Source: JBDREC01 sp043820105 [NCBI: Pseudomonadota bacterium]
Lineage (GTDB): Bacteria > Bdellovibrionota_F > JAHFAK01
Length of the DNA stretch: 60,968 nt
Direction of reading: 5' to 3'
NCBI GenBank assembly: GCA_043820105.1
Contig: JBDREC010000006.1
Location: 1-60,968, forward strand
Of the stretch, positions 1-8,006 are shown in pieces. The notes beneath the pieces were generated by a model. That model was not told the DNA's origin, ran no database searches, and saw only the letters and a list, made by a program, of their open reading frames with translations. The position numbers and the translations under genes are program-made. How positions within the stretch are numbered: position 1 is the first letter of the stretch; the number at the start of each line of letters is the position of its first letter.

Positions 1-774
1 GAGGAATAGACAGATCTTGCTTTTCAATAGATAATATTGGATGGATTAAAATAAAATTAAAGGCTTTTCTCTTAGCTGTCATACTTTTATTTAATATATT
101 ATTTTAACAAACTCGGGTAATCTTAAATGTCTTTTTCTTAACTGGCACTGAGGGTAGCTTATTTATATATATGTTTACTTTACACTTTTGTTTCATAAAT
201 TTCTCCCATTTTAATTAAAAATTATATATTAAATTTCTCGAACCTAGAGGATTGTATTTTGAAAATAAAAGCGCAAGAGAAGTATCATAAAATAATTCAA
301 TATGATTTGAATGAATTAAAAAAAGTTTCATAATAATTAATCCCAAGCAAATTATTTTAAATTTGTTAGCACAAGAAATTGATGTTGTCAAACATATTGC
401 GCTGTGCCAAGATTTGAAAATTGCAAGGCGGACTTCTTTTCATTTTTTCATTTTTATCAAACAACTTTCTTGCTTCATCATGATCAACTATTCTCTATCG
501 CCAAACTGATAATTTTTGATAACTAAAACCTGCGTTTTCTAAATCAAGCTCTAATGTAATTTTCCAGTCTAATCTAAATATTATATTTTGAATCGTTTAC
601 CGCTCCAGAAGTTTCTCCAGAAACTTTAATGTTGTTATCTTTGAGATGCCGAAAGAAAACAGCAACAATGTTATTCAGCTCAGAGATTCAGCTTTGTAAA
701 GTGGGTCTTTAGTGGGTCTAAAAATAAGTTGCATTTCAATTTTAATTTAGATAACTAATCAAAATCATTAAGCT
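1..774. other. Gene-poor left edge
   Basis: I see no convincing intact gene here. A reading frame on the minus strand opens at an ATG at 82-80 (MTAKRKAF...) and runs off the window edge, so it could be the start of a gene, but it has no good ribosome binding site. A short minus-strand frame lies just above it. Two copies of AGTGGGTCT sit at about 702-720, just before tRNA-Ser. The remainder looks like decayed coding sequence. Confidence 0.4.
366..560 (-). pseudogene. Degraded coding remnant
   Basis: Read on the minus strand this stretch gives about 64 codons interrupted by one in-frame TAG. Recognisable protein-like segments include DHDEARKLFDKNEK and NFQILAQRNMFDN. I do not recognise the family. 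It looks like the end of a gene lost next to the tRNA-Ser locus. Confidence is low because the call rests only on protein-like composition. Confidence 0.25.
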
Positions 775-863
775 GGAGAGGTGACCGAGTTGGCCGAAGG
801 TGCACGACTGGAAATCGTGTGTACGTCACAAGCGTACCAGGGGTTCGAATCCCCTCTTCTCCG
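775..863 (+). tRNA. tRNA-Ser (GGA)
   Basis: The sequence folds as a serine tRNA. The acceptor arm GGAGAGG pairs with CTTCTCC. The anticodon stem CACGA/TCGTG encloses the loop CTGGAAA, giving anticodon GGA. There is a long variable arm (GTACG...CGTAC) and a standard T-loop GGTTCGAATCC. CCA is not encoded. It is followed at once by an unusual run of short hairpins. Confidence 0.96.
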
Positions 864-871
864 TTCGTGCT

Positions 872-1134
872 AATGATCTTCTAAACGAAGATCATTTACG
901 GGCAAAGTGAATTTGCCCTGCACTATAAGTCAAGGGGAGTAACTCCCCTTAACACTACGGAACATATAACAACCCAACTTCCCTACCGGAGGGACAAGCC
1001 TACTCAGTAGGCGCAGTCAATCCCCATCACTGGGGTTTAATACCTTTAAAACATTTGAAAGATATGAACTGAATGTACTTGTTTGGGGTTTGGCTGCGGA
1101 ATATATAACAGCGAACTTCCCTACCGCAGCGGTA
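872..1134. repeat. Array of short perfect hairpins after tRNA-Ser
   Basis: Six perfect inverted repeats follow one another: AATGATCTTC/GAAGATCATT (872-896), GGGCAAA/TTTGCCC (900-918), AAGGGGAG/CTCCCCTT (932-950), GCCTACT/AGTAGGC (998-1012), CCCCA/TGGGG (1022-1035) and TACCGC/GCGGTA (1122-1134). Most can be drawn with a loop of about five bases. Two imperfect direct copies of a block containing ATATAACA...AACTTCCCTACCG lie at about 961 and 1099. A related hairpin with a similar 3' flank occurs at 25144. No coding frame spans it. Confidence 0.7.
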
Positions 1135-1165
1135 AACTCCGTGCTATTATTTTGACTTGTAAATT

Positions 1166-1525
1166 TTAATGATTAGGCAAATATTGAGCTAACTTTTTAT
1201 ATCTTTTCTTCTTAGCTTCATTTGTACACTTTTTAATTTTTTTATTAAGTATATTATCAATATTTTTTTTGTATTCTGTTTTTTTAATACGTTTTGCATA
1301 TTTAATAAATTCTATGCAATCCTGGTAATCTGACTCAGTAAAGCGTTCTAGTTTTAGTTCAATAAACAGATTAACATTTGGTCTGTATACAGATGATTTC
1401 TTGCCTTTTTTTAATAACACTAATTTATTTTTATAATCTTTTATTTTATTTAAATAATAAATGCCCACAAAATTTAGGGTTTCTGGTTCTAGGCCAAAAT
1501 CAGCAATAAGATCAAATAATTTCAA
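1166..1525 (-). CDS. Hypothetical lysine-rich protein
   Basis: The frame encodes 119 residues, very rich in Lys and Tyr (basic C-terminal half with KKIKKCTNEAKKKRYKK). I do not recognise a family. The only start at this end is TTG and there is no clear ribosome binding site, so the 5' end is uncertain. It lies downstream of the kinase-like gene on the same strand with a 53-base gap. It could be a small nucleic-acid-binding or host-interaction protein, but nothing in the sequence proves that. Confidence 0.4.
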   Translation of the reverse strand: MKLFDLIADFGLEPETLNFVGIYYLNKIKDYKNKLVLLKKGKKSSVYRPNVNLFIELKLERFTESDYQDCIEFIKYAKRIKKTEYKKNIDNILNKKIKKCTNEAKKKRYKKLAQYLPNH

Positions 1526-1578
1526 ATGTTCATTTGTTTTTTTCTCTGATATTATGTTGTCAAAACTTATAAATGCTA

Positions 1579-2715
1579 TTACAAATTGTTATTTGCTGCT
1601 AGGAATGCCTGATAGTCTTCAATAATTTTTTCAATATCTTCCTGTCTTAATGACTCTTCACCTTGTTCTTGTCTTTTTTGCTGCCTGCTTTGGTTTGGAG
1701 CGCGTGGCTGCAGGCTATGCCTAAGTTCTTGTGTTTGCATTCGTTGCACATGGTCAATGTTTCTATTTAGAATTTCAAAGCCATTTTCTATGCCATAGTA
1801 CCCAAATTGATTAATAAATTCCTGAAAGATAAAATCATTGTTTCCTTCATAGGTGGAACTTCCAAAATAACCATAAAATTTTATCAAACGCAAAAGTGCC
1901 CTGTCTACATTGACCCTCTTTCTTCCAATATCCACACAAACAGCTCTTAAGCTGTGTCCCTGACCAGAAAAAACAAAATTTTTCTCATGAATATCAGTTG
2001 GTATTTGGCCGCCAAAGATAACTGACATTTCAAGAAGGTTTTCAATAATCAAAGCTCGATGTTGCTGAGTAAATATTCCTAGATCTTTTAATTCTCGCGC
2101 TGTAGGCCCTTCTATATATTCTTCAATAAAATATTTATTGCCTTCAAACTCAAATTCCATTCCAAAACGTGGTGTAAGACCCAAGCCAGAAGCTTCTTTT
2201 AAATCATCAAGTTCCACTTGAGCAATGAATCCAGCCTCCTTTTCTTTTTTGGTTATAATGGCAATTTCAATTAAACCATCTGAGGTAATGTGCTGTTTTA
2301 CCTCTTCCCTTAATTCAAAGCCAACTTTATAAACTATTTTGTTTGAGCCATGACGGAAATATCTTAAACTAATTTTTCCTGTAAAGTCAGCTGCCGTAAA
2401 CTCTTCACCTGTAGTTCTATTTATCAGGTCAACAATTTCAACATCTGATCTGTTTAATATATTTTTAGTAAAAGCTTCAACAGTTTTTAAAGTGCTGAAA
2501 GAAAAATCTGTTTCTGTTTCAAGACTATCAACAAGATTACTTTTATCAATTTCTAAAAAAATACGACCTTCAATAGAGCCTTTGTGTTCGGATCTTAATG
2601 AATGCTCAAATAAATCAAGGCAATTTGCCTTAATGCTAGAATAAAATATTAAACTCATGAAAAAAGCAGATAAGATTATTGAAAAGTACTTAACTTTAAA
2701 CGAAAACAGTTTCAT
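1579..2715 (-). CDS. Secreted protein-kinase-like / phosphotransferase-fold protein
   Basis: The 378-residue product begins with a membrane-spanning signal peptide (about residues 8-31, ending ...SSIKANC), so it is probably exported. The middle resembles a kinase/APH fold. A glycine-loop-like GSNKIVYKV lies at 123-131, a hinge-like YFIEEYIEGP at 195-204, a catalytic-loop-like TDIHEKN at 240-246 (D241, H243, N246), and a metal-binding VDIGR at 261-265 in place of DFG. The C-terminal 40 residues are Gln/Arg/Glu-rich and look disordered. Known APH-like kinases use a DxHxxN...D pattern, and this protein has those residues. An exported kinase-like protein in a bacterium could modify extracytoplasmic or host targets; that is inference. 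The alternative is a catalytically dead kinase fold. Confidence 0.6.
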   Translation of the reverse strand: MKLFSFKVKYFSIILSAFFMSLIFYSSIKANCLDLFEHSLRSEHKGSIEGRIFLEIDKSNLVDSLETETDFSFSTLKTVEAFTKNILNRSDVEIVDLINRTTGEEFTAADFTGKISLRYFRHGSNKIVYKVGFELREEVKQHITSDGLIEIAIITKKEKEAGFIAQVELDDLKEASGLGLTPRFGMEFEFEGNKYFIEEYIEGPTARELKDLGIFTQQHRALIIENLLEMSVIFGGQIPTDIHEKNFVFSGQGHSLRAVCVDIGRKRVNVDRALLRLIKFYGYFGSSTYEGNNDFIFQEFINQFGYYGIENGFEILNRNIDHVQRMQTQELRHSLQPRAPNQSRQQKRQEQGEESLRQEDIEKIIEDYQAFLAANNNL

Positions 2716-3116
2716 AATATTTCCTTAAAACATGTAAATATTAGCAATAATAAGCAAAAACATGTATCTAAATCATAAATAGCAAAATTCATGCCATCAC
2801 AATAAGTAATTATTATCTTGAGATATTTTCAAGAGTACTTTCGCTTTTTTTTAACAATTTGCAAAATTGCGTCATTTTAAGGCTATATAATACTATAGAA
2901 AGTTTTAAAAATTATATAGCACTTAGAGAGGCAAAGAAAGTTTATGGAGAAAAATATTATTTAATCAGACAGGCACTGATAGAAAGCATGGAAGAAGAAG
3001 CCAGACTATAGGCCAAGAAATACAAGGCCTTGGCCTGTTTTGGCATCAAAGAAGGTTAGAAGAGTTGGATAACTTAATTGAGCAAGAAAAGAAAAAGTAA
3101 TTTACTCGAAGGAAAA
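2716..3116. other. Intergenic region between kinase-like gene and first CxxG peptide
   Basis: This spacer holds no intact gene. It contains AT-rich sequence and a decayed plus-strand coding remnant at 2892-3100, described separately. Confidence 0.5.
2892..3100 (+). pseudogene. Degraded coding remnant
   Basis: On the plus strand one frame reads TIESFKNYIALREAKKVYG... as far as an in-frame TAG, continues as AKKYKALACFGIKEG, and then appears to shift frame into RRLEELDNLIEQEKKK before a stop. The composition is protein-like but carries at least one stop and one frameshift. I cannot assign a family. Confidence 0.25.
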
Positions 3117-3368
3117 TTATACGTCATCACCACCGCTAACACAATAGTTAGATGGAGAACTTCCTTCAGAACAAGCGCCCTCAATATCTCCAGCGCCTGT
3201 ACTACACGATAGAGAAGCCCCACTTCCGTTATGACATTCTCCTTGAGTATCTCCAGTTCCATTGACACAATCTTCAATACCGCTTGCGGATTCGCCAGCT
3301 GCACATGATGCTTTGTAATGTTTTTTAAAACTCTCTAATTTTGGAATATTATATTTAATTTTTTCCAA
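3117..3368 (-). CDS. Small CxxG-repeat peptide 1 (candidate RiPP precursor)
   Basis: The product has 83 residues. It begins MEKIKYNIPKLESF, a Y-x-x-P-x-L motif like the leader motif recognised by RRE proteins in some RiPP systems. The rest is a Gly/Ser/Asp-rich core with six Cys at 22, 34, 45, 55, 66 and 76. Every Cys starts a CxxG motif (CAAG, CVNG, CHNG, CSTG, CSEG, CVSG). The start is TTG with AAGG seven bases upstream. Two other genes at 3618 and 9260 share the same design. There is no Sec signal peptide. Known RiPP precursors have this leader/core layout, but no maturase is visible next door, so the function is inferred. A small metal-binding protein is the alternative. Confidence 0.6.
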   Translation of the reverse strand: MEKIKYNIPKLESFKKHYKASCAAGESASGIEDCVNGTGDTQGECHNGSGASLSCSTGAGDIEGACSEGSSPSNYCVSGGDDV

Positions 3369-3617
3369 TTTTTACCTTGCTTTAGGTGATCTTTATAATT
3401 CTTAGAAACAACTATTCATATAAAAGTCAATGTTATATTAAAGACTTGTTAAAGTTTATTTGCTATTACATATTACATTAAGCATTGAAATAAACATTGA
3501 TAATATATTTCACTTTATTTTAATATCCCAATTCCTAGCAAAATAATCTTTAGAGCAGCATATTAACAACTTTTTCGGAATAGTATTTGGAATAATATTT
3601 GAATATAATTTATCTAC

Positions 3618-3944
3618 TTATAAGGTTGAAGCTCCACTCCCTGTGGTACAAAGTGAGTTTGTATAGCCACCTCCTCCTTCAGCACATGAAGATCCATCAG
3701 GTCCAACTGCTGTATCGCCTACACCACATGCAGGTGCAGAACCTGAGTTGTATGCGTAGGTTCCCGTTCGGCATGGGCTACTATAACTATTGTCAGCAGC
3801 ATTCACACCATCTACGCATCCTCCGTAGTTGTAGGTTGCCCCCTCATGGCAGTTCCAAACTGTTGATTCAGCTGAACCATTGCTGCATAAATTGCTAGCC
3901 CTTTTATCATTTAAGTAATGCAATCCGGGTTTAGTATAATGCAT
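3618..3944 (-). CDS. Small CxxG-repeat peptide 2 (candidate RiPP precursor)
   Basis: The product has 108 residues, starts MHYTKPGLHYLND (Y-x-x-P-x-L variant) and has seven Cys at 20, 32, 43, 58, 73, 87 and 99. All seven are in CxxG motifs (CSNG, CHEG, CVDG, CRTG, CGVG, CAEG, CTTG). The first two Cys spacings (12 and 11) match those of the peptide at 3117. Gly, Ser, Asn and Tyr dominate the core. A strong AAGGAG lies seven bases before the ATG, which argues for real expression. It is 249 bases upstream of peptide 1 on the same strand and could share a transcript with it. I infer a modified secreted peptide; the sequence alone does not show the modification. Confidence 0.65.
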   Translation of the reverse strand: MHYTKPGLHYLNDKRASNLCSNGSAESTVWNCHEGATYNYGGCVDGVNAADNSYSSPCRTGTYAYNSGSAPACGVGDTAVGPDGSSCAEGGGGYTNSLCTTGSGASTL

Positions 3945-4110
3945 TTAAGCTCCTTAACTTGTTTATAATGTTGAATCCAGGAAGTATAATAAATATTAAC
4001 GTATTAATTTTCTATTTATCTATCAGAAAAAATAAAAAGATCAGGTTGAATATGTTTCAAATCAACTAAATAACTTAAAAATTCTGCACATTTACTCTTG
4101 TTCTTAAAAC

Positions 4111-4626
4111 CTAATTTTTTATATATGAATGAACAATTTCACCATAATAAATTCTATGAAAATCACCTTCTGGATAGTATTTTGAAATGATATTTGACTC
4201 TAGCTCAGGTTTTAAAACGTCATTTTTATGAACAGTCTTACATTCATAAAAGATCTGGCAGCCTTTGATAATTGAAGTGTTTTCAAGTCGTCCTTTTTCC
4301 ATTTCAAAGTTACACTCTTTGACTTTATCAAAATCTCTACCTGATTTTGTTCCACAGAAAGCCAGCTCCTCATTTAGCTTATCTTCTCCTGGAACACAAA
4401 CAGTGAAATTCTCATTTTTTTCTATTAATGAGAAAGTATGTCTTGAAGGCCGGACCAATACTGTCATAATCGGCTTATACCAAATGGTTCCAATTGTAGC
4501 CCAACCAATTGTCATTGGATTTGGCTTTCCATCAGGATCATTAACTACTAAAAACAAGCCACCTTTATTCAAAGCACAGCAAAACTTATCAAAATAATCA
4601 TAATAATTAAAATCATTAAACTTCAT
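4111..4626 (-). CDS. Flavin reductase-like (flavoredoxin) protein
   Basis: The 171-residue protein matches the FMN-binding split-barrel flavin reductase / flavoredoxin family in length and pattern. Diagnostic stretches are NPMTIGWATIG near residue 37, MTVLVRPSRHTFSLIE near 54-69, FTVCVPG and the conserved AFCGTKSGRD near 90. The family binds FMN and reduces it or passes electrons to partner oxidoreductases in the cytoplasm. It stands alone between the CxxG peptide 2 gene and a toxin-antitoxin pair, all on the minus strand. A role in peptide tailoring is possible from position only; a general redox role is equally likely. Confidence 0.85.
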   Translation of the reverse strand: MKFNDFNYYDYFDKFCCALNKGGLFLVVNDPDGKPNPMTIGWATIGTIWYKPIMTVLVRPSRHTFSLIEKNENFTVCVPGEDKLNEELAFCGTKSGRDFDKVKECNFEMEKGRLENTSIIKGCQIFYECKTVHKNDVLKPELESNIISKYYPEGDFHRIYYGEIVHSYIKN

Positions 4627-4939
4627 TTAACACCTGTAACTATTGTTTTCATGGTTTTATTCTTTAGTAAAAACTATTAAAAACTGCAAGTTTTAAGAAA
4701 AATGAACATAGATTCAGTTTCATTATAGGCATTTTGTTCTTGATCCAAAACTTGTCTGTGCTGCTCTTAAATTAGAAGGTTCTGATGTTTTAGCTGATAA
4801 AATATGGCTTTTGAAAAAATATAAATTCTTTTCAATAAAAGAGTTTAGCCAAGTTGCTGCTTGCCTGAAAAATGTAGAATAATAAAAATGTGACGTCCAT
4901 AATTAATTCAAAATTAAAAATTCATAATTTATAAAATAT
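4627..4939. other. Intergenic region with coding remnant
   Basis: There is no intact gene. The spacer contains a decayed plus-strand frame at 4721-4882 and, close to the nucleotidyltransferase gene end, a degenerate ATTCAAA-like tandem stretch at about 4905-4925. Confidence 0.4.
4721..4882 (+). pseudogene. Gene 3'-end remnant
   Basis: A 53-codon open stretch without a start reads HYRHFVLDPKLVCAALK...DKIWLLKKYKFFSIKEF...LKNVE and then stops. It is preceded in frame by a TAG. This looks like the C-terminal end of a lost gene. The family is not recognised. Confidence 0.3.
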
Positions 4940-5464
4940 TTAATTATTTATTAAAGCCATCACTAAATCGTGTTGTTTTTTATTCAAGGTTTTTACATCA
5001 TTAAAACGATTTTGAAGGGTTTTTTTATTAACAATTTTCAAGACTTTTAAAGCCCTGCAAAATTCTTTATCTTTTTTCCTATTAGCAATAGCCTTAGAAA
5101 TCCATAAATCATGAACTTCTAGACAAAGTGCTGTGATTCCTTGGGTTTGTGGAGAAGAAAAAGGAATAAGCCTAGCTTTCCAGCCAGATGGTAAAATTGC
5201 TGTTTTAGGGGTAACTCCCTGAGCATAATAGCCATATGTCTCTTGAAACATTGACAGCTCTCCAATTGATCCATCAATGAGGTCAGCTTTGGATCCGTCA
5301 TCATCATCAAGAGCTGAAATATCAACCTCAATAGACCGGTTAACTTCAGGTATCTCAAAGTCTATTGAAGCATGAATTGCCTGACTCCCAATTATCAAAA
5401 GCTTGTCTGTGCCTAGAATTGCTCCAGCAGCTCTGATAGTGTGCTCAAATTCATGTTTTTTCAT
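4940..5464 (-). CDS. DUF6036-like nucleotidyltransferase (probable toxin of TA pair)
   Basis: The 174-residue protein opens with a nucleotidyltransferase-like KLLIIGSQAIHASIDF (residues 21-36). An acidic VDISALDDDDGSKADLID follows at about 47-64, as in DUF6036/AbiEii-type nucleotidyltransferases. The C-terminal half (CLEVHDLWISKAIANRKKD) fits the same group. Its ATG overlaps the TGA of the upstream XRE gene (ATGA), so the two are translationally coupled. The XRE + nucleotidyltransferase order is typical of a toxin-antitoxin module in which the nucleotidyltransferase is the toxic partner; toxicity here is inferred. Confidence 0.7.
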   Translation of the reverse strand: MKKHEFEHTIRAAGAILGTDKLLIIGSQAIHASIDFEIPEVNRSIEVDISALDDDDGSKADLIDGSIGELSMFQETYGYYAQGVTPKTAILPSGWKARLIPFSSPQTQGITALCLEVHDLWISKAIANRKKDKEFCRALKVLKIVNKKTLQNRFNDVKTLNKKQHDLVMALINN

Positions 5465-5964
5465 AAAGAATAATTTCTCCTAAATTCTTTTAATAACTTA
5501 GTTCTTTCCTTAGGACTCAGAATTCCCGCAAATGGTGAAACATGTCTCATTTCTCTTGATTCTTGATTTGGATTCAAAATATTTGAAATAAGACTTTCTA
5601 GTGGTAAATTAAGCCATTTGCTCCAATTGCCTAATAGGTCTTTTGCATGTGGATGTTTTAGCTTCAATTTTATTAATGTTTTTTTTGCTTTTTTTCTAAT
5701 TTGATCAGGTCTATCCTTTAATTTATTTACAATCGCATAATGATAAGCTAGACTTCTTTTGTCTTCTCTTGTCATTTTTGGAATAAACGTCACATGAATA
5801 TCAAATCCCAAAGAGTTAGCTAATTTATTTAAGGTGCTTAGACTTGGTGATTTAGATCCAGCTTCATACATTGCGATCGTGGGTTGTGAGGTTTTAGCTA
5901 CTAATGCAAGATTTTTTTGAGTAATTCCAGCCTTTAACCTTAACTTTTTAATTGCATTCAACAT
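5461..5964 (-). CDS. XRE-family regulator / antitoxin
   Basis: The protein (167 residues from the ATG at 5964) has an N-terminal HTH_3 domain: KKLRLKAGITQKNLA, then TSQPTIAMYEAGSKSPSL for the recognition helix, then LNKLANSLGFDI. A ~100-residue basic C-terminal extension follows. An in-frame TTG 18 bases upstream would add six residues, but the promoter at 5972-6000 places the transcript start at or next to the ATG. Its stop overlaps the start of the nucleotidyltransferase gene. Autorepression through the dyad in the promoter is likely. Confidence 0.8.
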   Translation of the reverse strand: MLNAIKKLRLKAGITQKNLALVAKTSQPTIAMYEAGSKSPSLSTLNKLANSLGFDIHVTFIPKMTREDKRSLAYHYAIVNKLKDRPDQIRKKAKKTLIKLKLKHPHAKDLLGNWSKWLNLPLESLISNILNPNQESREMRHVSPFAGILSPKERTKLLKEFRRNYSL

Positions 5965-5971
5965 AAAATCA

Positions 5972-6000
5972 ATTATATCCAATCAGATATAATTAGTCAA
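5972..6000 (-). promoter_or_regulatory. TA promoter with overlapping dyad operator; leaderless
   Basis: On the minus strand TTGACT (6000-5995) and TATAAT (5977-5972) are separated by exactly 17 bases. A perfect inverted repeat ATTATATC/GATATAAT with a 6-base gap (5972-5993) covers the spacer and the -10. Only seven bases separate the -10 from the ATG at 5964, so the mRNA would start at the start codon with no Shine-Dalgarno. Confidence 0.8.
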
Positions 6001-6011
6001 GGCAATAATTA

Positions 6012-6032
6012 ATTCAAAATTCAAAATTCAAA
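6012..6032. repeat. ATTCAAA heptamer array (3 copies)
   Basis: Three perfect tandem copies of ATTCAAA, followed by degenerate continuation. The same heptamer family recurs at 9702 and 11500, and in reverse complement at 20889. Confidence 0.9.
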
Positions 6033-6053
6033 ATTTTAAATTCTAAAACAACC

Positions 6054-6908
6054 TTAACTTATCAAAGAAAGTATAGACTCTTCATCTAACTTGAACTCTT
6101 TATAAAGCTCTTCTTTATCTCTAGTTGAATATGTAAAAGAATTAACACCATGTCGACTTATTTTAATTGGCAAATTGTTTTTATTAATAATTTGAGAAAC
6201 CTCATCCCCTAATCCACCTGGCAAAACACTTTCTTCTAAAACAAAAACTTTATTATATTTTCCCAGGTGTTTAATTAAAGAATCTTCATTTATGTAATTT
6301 TGATTTGTTAATGCAAATAATCCAGCATCATTATTTTTTGATTTGATTGTAAAAAACGATTTAGAGGTCATGTTTGGTGATTTTTACCGTCAGTTGCATA
6401 GCAAAGGCCAGAATAATTTCCAATATAAATCACTGGTGTTTTTTCAGTTGCATTTACATAGATTTGTTCAAAACATCTTCTAAAAAAGCTTGCATATGTT
6501 GTAACAATTGGAACATATCCATTTAAGGCCAAACCACCTGCAATTGATGTCATGTCTTGCTCTGCAATACCAATTTGCAAAAACTGCTTTGGCAAATGAC
6601 TTTCAAACTTATCTAAGTCTAAAGATTTTGACAAGTCAGCATCTAAAACAATTAGCCTCTCATTTTTTTAGTATAATTTAAAAGAGCCTCTGCAAAAACC
6701 TTTCTTGTTGAAAAGATTTTACTTTCTTTTTTCCTAAATCCATATGCTCATGATATAAAAAGCTTACTATATCACTGCATGAAAATGTTGCTCCTATCCA
6801 ACCATGGTTTGCTGACATAATGCAGGCAAGAGCATTTACTCTGTTTATATAGGATTGTTTTTCTATGTCAGCACAAGTTTTTTTTATTAAAAAAGGAATC
6901 TGTATCAT
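6054..6908 (-). pseudogene. Decayed transketolase-like gene
   Basis: Fragments of one transketolase survive in order on the minus strand. The first is an N-terminal piece (CADIEKQSYINRVNALACIM, SANHGWIGATFSCSDI; 6908-6740). Then come frames reading STRKVFAEALLNYTK and ERLIVLDADLSKS that are out of phase with each other across a run of As near 6665. A pyrimidine-domain piece with GIAEQDMTSIAGGLALNGY and YATDGKNHQT follows (to 6368), and finally a C-terminal piece with VFVLEESVLPGGLGDEV (to 6054). Large internal stretches are missing: about 850 bases remain of a gene usually near 1,900. The first fragment overlaps the O-methyltransferase stop (ATGA), so the intact ancestor was translationally coupled to it. 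Confidence 0.85.
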
Positions 6909-7906
6909 ATTTCTTTTGCTACCTTTCTTCCAATTAACAAGTTTCCACCTGCTTTTGTATCTTTTCTATGAATGTTTTTTAACCCTGCTTTTCCCATCCA
7001 AGATGCGATTTCTTTTTCTGTATAACAATCACCTTCTTCGGTTGCCACAATCATATTTAAGGCAAACACGCTAGCTTTTGTTGGTTGTGTTCTATCATCA
7101 CTAATGAAAAAATCTTGGATCACAAGCTGGCCATTTTCGTTTAAAGCCTCATAGGCTTTTTTTACAAGAATCTCATTTTGTTTTTCAGAATTTATGTGAA
7201 TGATTGCAGACATGAAAATAAGATCATAGTCCAGGCCAAAATCATCTTCATTATAATTTCCATCAAGTGTTAAAATCTTTTTTTCTAAACCGGCTTTTTC
7301 AGCATATCCCTTAGTTAAACAAGTAACATCAGGCAGGTCAAAAATAAATGCTTTTGCTTCATTATTTTCAATGCGATTAATAAACTCAAAGGAATAAGCA
7401 CCAGAGCCTCCACCCACATCTAAAATTTTATTTACATTTGATAAATCAAGACAATCAGCAACGTGAGGAGCTTGCAAACTTGCTCTATCATGCATGGCTT
7501 CAATAAAACTTTCAAACCATTCTTTTGATCTTTCAAATTTTTCTCTATTATAAATGGTTCCACCGGCTTTTATTGCACCTGTTAAAGTGGTCCAAGAGTC
7601 CCACATATTTATGACATGCTTACCAAAGCTTATAAATTCAGGACTTGTCTTTAATAAAAATTTCTTTCCAGATTCTGTATTTGAAAAAAATCCATCTTCT
7701 TTCTTCAATATTTCAAATGAAACCAAGGCATTCATTAGCCGATCAAGGGCTCGATGATCAACAGCAATTTCTTTTGCAATTTCTTTTGATGTCCTTTGCT
7801 CTTCTCCTAAAACAAAAAAAACATCCAGCTCTAAAGAGGTCAAAAATATCCTGGTTTTTTGAAACCCCTTAGCAATATTCATAAAATCATCACGGCTATA
7901 TTCCAT
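6905..7906 (-). CDS. SAM-dependent O-methyltransferase (family 2 type)
   Basis: The product is 333 residues from the ATG at 7906 (AGAGG five bases upstream; a GTG six bases earlier is less likely). The N-terminal winged-helix dimerisation domain reads RTSKEIAKEIAVDHRALDRLMNAL. The SAM-binding motif LDVGGGSGAYSFEF lies near residue 163, an acidic FIFDLPDV follows, and then a C-terminal substrate domain with VIQDFFI. This layout matches plant-type/bacterial O-methyltransferases that act on small phenolic or polyketide substrates, or their relatives. It was the first gene of a coupled pair with the now-wrecked transketolase-like gene, hinting at a lost small-molecule pathway. The substrate is unknown. 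Confidence 0.85.
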   Translation of the reverse strand: MEYSRDDFMNIAKGFQKTRIFLTSLELDVFFVLGEEQRTSKEIAKEIAVDHRALDRLMNALVSFEILKKEDGFFSNTESGKKFLLKTSPEFISFGKHVINMWDSWTTLTGAIKAGGTIYNREKFERSKEWFESFIEAMHDRASLQAPHVADCLDLSNVNKILDVGGGSGAYSFEFINRIENNEAKAFIFDLPDVTCLTKGYAEKAGLEKKILTLDGNYNEDDFGLDYDLIFMSAIIHINSEKQNEILVKKAYEALNENGQLVIQDFFISDDRTQPTKASVFALNMIVATEEGDCYTEKEIASWMGKAGLKNIHRKDTKAGGNLLIGRKVAKEI

Positions 7907-7919
7907 TTTCACCTCTTAT

Positions 7920-7955
7920 AATCTCAATCTTAATCTCAATCCTAATCCTAATCTT
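7920..7955. repeat. AATCYT hexamer array (6 copies)
   Basis: Six tandem hexamers (AATCTC, AATCTT, AATCTC, AATCCT, AATCCT, AATCTT) sit eight bases upstream of the O-methyltransferase ribosome binding site. This is the only array in the window with a clear 6-base period. Confidence 0.85.
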
Positions 7956-8006
7956 TTTCGTTGGCAATATGAAAATTTAAAATTTAGTCAGGCACCAGAT
8001 AAATCA

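Noticed and set aside
3074-3304. Alternative minus-strand frame overlapping CxxG peptide 1
   Set aside because: It lacks the motif pattern shared by three genes and has hydrophobic low-complexity content; the 3117-3368 frame has a plausible start and family resemblance.
3599-3898. Plus-strand frame opposite CxxG peptide 2
   Set aside because: No ribosome site, and the family pattern and strong AAGGAG are on the minus strand.
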